Assembly (NCBI RefSeq): GCF_000165485.1
Contig: NC_014623.1
Location: 3,987,501-4,051,500 of the forward strand
DNA: 64,000 bases
Direction of reading: 5' to 3'
Source: Stigmatella aurantiaca DW4/3-1
GTDB taxonomy: Bacteria > Myxococcota > Myxococcia > Myxococcales > Myxococcaceae
Below the pieces are notes generated by a model that saw only the letters and a program-made list of their open reading frames with translations, did not search any database and was not told the DNA's origin. Each line of letters opens with the position of its first letter. The first letter of the stretch is position 1. Below, one piece after another: positions 63,401 to 64,000 of the stretch. Made by a program: the position numbers and the translations under genes.

Positions 63401-64000
63401 AAATGGCGCGCTTGCTGCTCCGGGAGCTGGACTTCCGCTGGGCGAGTGTCCCCGTGCCGGAGCGCCGTGCGCACCTGACGGCCCTGCTTCAGGACCTGGG
63501 CCATCTGCCGGAGGAGGAGGGGATGGAGGCCGCGCTGAAGATGGCCGAGCGCTTCCTGGGCACGCCCTTCGCCCGGATCCTGGCGGCAAGCCCTTCGTCG
63601 GCCCTTCACCGGGCGTTGCCCTTCGGGCTGGAGCTGTCTTCGCCGGGGGCGCGGGGCAGGGTGGCCGTGGAGGGCGAGCTGGACCTGTTGTGGGAGACGC
63701 CAGAAGGGGAGGCGTGGGGGGTGGCATACCGGCCGGGAAAACGCCACCCCTTGGGACCCGTGGCCTTCGCGCACGAACTGGTGGTGCAGGGGCTTGCCGC
63801 GAAGCGCCTGGTCAAGGAAGGCGTTCCTGTCCGGGTGGGGGTGGCTTTCCTCGGAGAGCCCTCTCCGGAGCCGGAGTTTCTGACCCTGCCAGGGGGGCTG
63901 ACGGAGGCCGCCGAGCCGCTGGAGCAGGCGGTACGCGCCCTGGCCCAGTCCGGCATGCAAGATGAATGGCCTTCCCGGGAGGCCGCGACGTGCCAGGCTT
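60409..64000 (+). CDS. AddA-like UvrD-family helicase, 3' end beyond window
   Basis: GTG start overlapping the AddB-like stop (GTGA); open to the window end, 1197 residues visible. SF1 helicase motifs: Walker A AGAGAGKT (17-24), LTFTDKAAAEMRAR, LVDEFQDTNRLQ (378-389), GDRKQSIYEFRGADV, LTIHRAKGLEWPVV and LYVALTRARD. The region from about residue 950 starts like an AddA nuclease (ICPRRYRYIHQLGL) and has EGELDLL (1088-1094), but where active enzymes have V(I)DYKT it reads GVAYRPGK (1104-1111). The catalytic Asp and Lys are Ala1106 and Arg1108, so this nuclease domain looks dead. With AddB it would form a single-nuclease, one-motor complex. Confidence 0.88.
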   Translation, partial: MSDASPLALERNLALLAGAGAGKTYSLVTMVLHLLAGAREAAPALRPAKLCMLTFTDKAAAEMRARTRSRLDALAQAEAKEPELRASLERLDRPFPAQDAWRAMREELGSATLGTFHSLCGQLLRRAPPGLGIDPSFEVLDELEASNLVQDVCERVVLDALEAGDARVSELCQELTFSGSGFADGLVASLRQVYAKLREEGLRAETAAVSNIEEARAGLEALFAESLTLCASARELDAKGEWRLLREACERALEGMTPENLFTADRLPALKAAFMADGRNFARLSKGAASPIRALYWRIFGKSDGSVIRLEDAFAAWRTAPFEVTFRNLLGQVEVRHETEFTRRNVFDFTALLVKARDLLRDHPAFRRQVQERMGALLVDEFQDTNRLQLELVLLLSEQREGGPRALRPDEDLRATLPLEPAFLCAVGDRKQSIYEFRGADVSVFALLAEKMVAEGGAKGFLQDNRRSVPALLDFFNRAFAGVLVASDPPRPYEVEYVPKEDDLSPVRPALSEEPAVERLLIGEAETAAEARERDANAVAHRLRLMLAPGAAPCVAHEDGQRLRPARGGDVAILLRTFTHLEVYRQALIRHGVPHRVLRGRGFYGAQEVLDLASLLALLADPDDSLALAAVLRSPLVGLSDASLFRLSSGDQGLSLAGVLQKDLAACELAPNERLRLERFLTALPSLRRERDRLGVKALLQVAMNITGYREAMAGTPYAEQASANIDKLLALAGRRDERGTGGCVAFARELRMLVESEPTEAQADLLDAGDPRAVQLLTIHRAKGLEWPVVVVPGLGGKRRSESARVHFERIHGLVLRPWLPDTLESFSSGRFEAVKDELDARGLAEYRRLLYVALTRARDVLLLSGTAEKRVPLSWWTMIDGRLGTDAALRARVRDVEAAALPPPADPLPPDAKALVEAEARVEAALQRVRGSTAVREPVSAVASAEALQDFIICPRRYRYIHQLGLTGHRPWELPAKSRPIWVEAGAWVETQGAPQMARLLLRELDFRWASVPVPERRAHLTALLQDLGHLPEEEGMEAALKMAERFLGTPFARILAASPSSALHRALPFGLELSSPGARGRVAVEGELDLLWETPEGEAWGVAYRPGKRHPLGPVAFAHELVVQGLAAKRLVKEGVPVRVGVAFLGEPSPEPEFLTLPGGLTEAAEPLEQAVRALAQSGMQDEWPSREAATCQA

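Overview
The window looks like chromosomal DNA of a fruiting myxobacterium, most likely the Cystobacterineae (Stigmatella, Archangium or Cystobacter type). GC content is very high with strong third-position GC bias. There are two large transmembrane Ser/Thr kinases with a GGMAE glycine loop, many lipoproteins, a MYXO-CTERM-like sorting tail, PilZ and hybrid-kinase signalling proteins, and long antisense open frames created by the codon bias. I see no tRNA, rRNA, CRISPR array, insertion sequence or prophage. Genus is inferred from style, not from a marker gene.

Region 1 (1-7790, minus strand): a six-gene, tightly overlapping operon encodes an inositol-phosphate synthase, a Gfo/Idh/MocA oxidoreductase, a zinc-ribbon metallo-beta-lactamase-fold protein, a YcaO protein, a TIM-barrel isomerase/epimerase and a family 4 glycosyltransferase cut by the window edge. 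A MATE exporter lies upstream. It reads as a pathway for a modified, glycosylated cyclitol, and I cannot match it to a known product.

Region 2 (8-16.5 kb): a secreted GH99-like glycosidase behind an AT-rich promoter carrying an inverted repeat, a membrane/TPR protein, an M61 peptidase, an RsmB-type rRNA methyltransferase and a surface metallophosphatase.

Region 3 (16.6-22.5 kb, minus strand): a phosphate-porin-like protein, a VTC-type polyphosphate polymerase domain, a thymidylate-kinase-like P-loop protein fused to about nine 27-28-residue repeats, a DUF4956-like membrane protein and a lipoprotein. This is a candidate polyphosphate system.

Region 4 (22.5-36.7 kb): two receptor-type Ser/Thr kinases (the second with no ordinary start codon), a rhodanese, an A-type Fe-S carrier, an acyl-CoA thioesterase, a photoactive-yellow-protein homologue, a deoxynucleoside kinase, a glycerophosphodiesterase, a SprT-like metalloprotease behind a near-leaderless promoter, a Cys-rich exported protein and NadA.

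Region 5 (37-43.1 kb): a translationally coupled signalling operon of a REC-PilZ-GNAT fusion, a methyltransferase and a HK-REC-HK hybrid kinase.

Region 6 (43.2-64 kb): two POT peptide transporters, an M15 peptidase, UvrA, an EamA exporter, a von Willebrand/choice-of-anchor-D lipoprotein, a metallophosphoesterase resembling eukaryotic lariat debranching enzyme, a CBS protein, a PAP2 phosphatase and an AddAB-like helicase-nuclease pair whose helicase runs off the window end.
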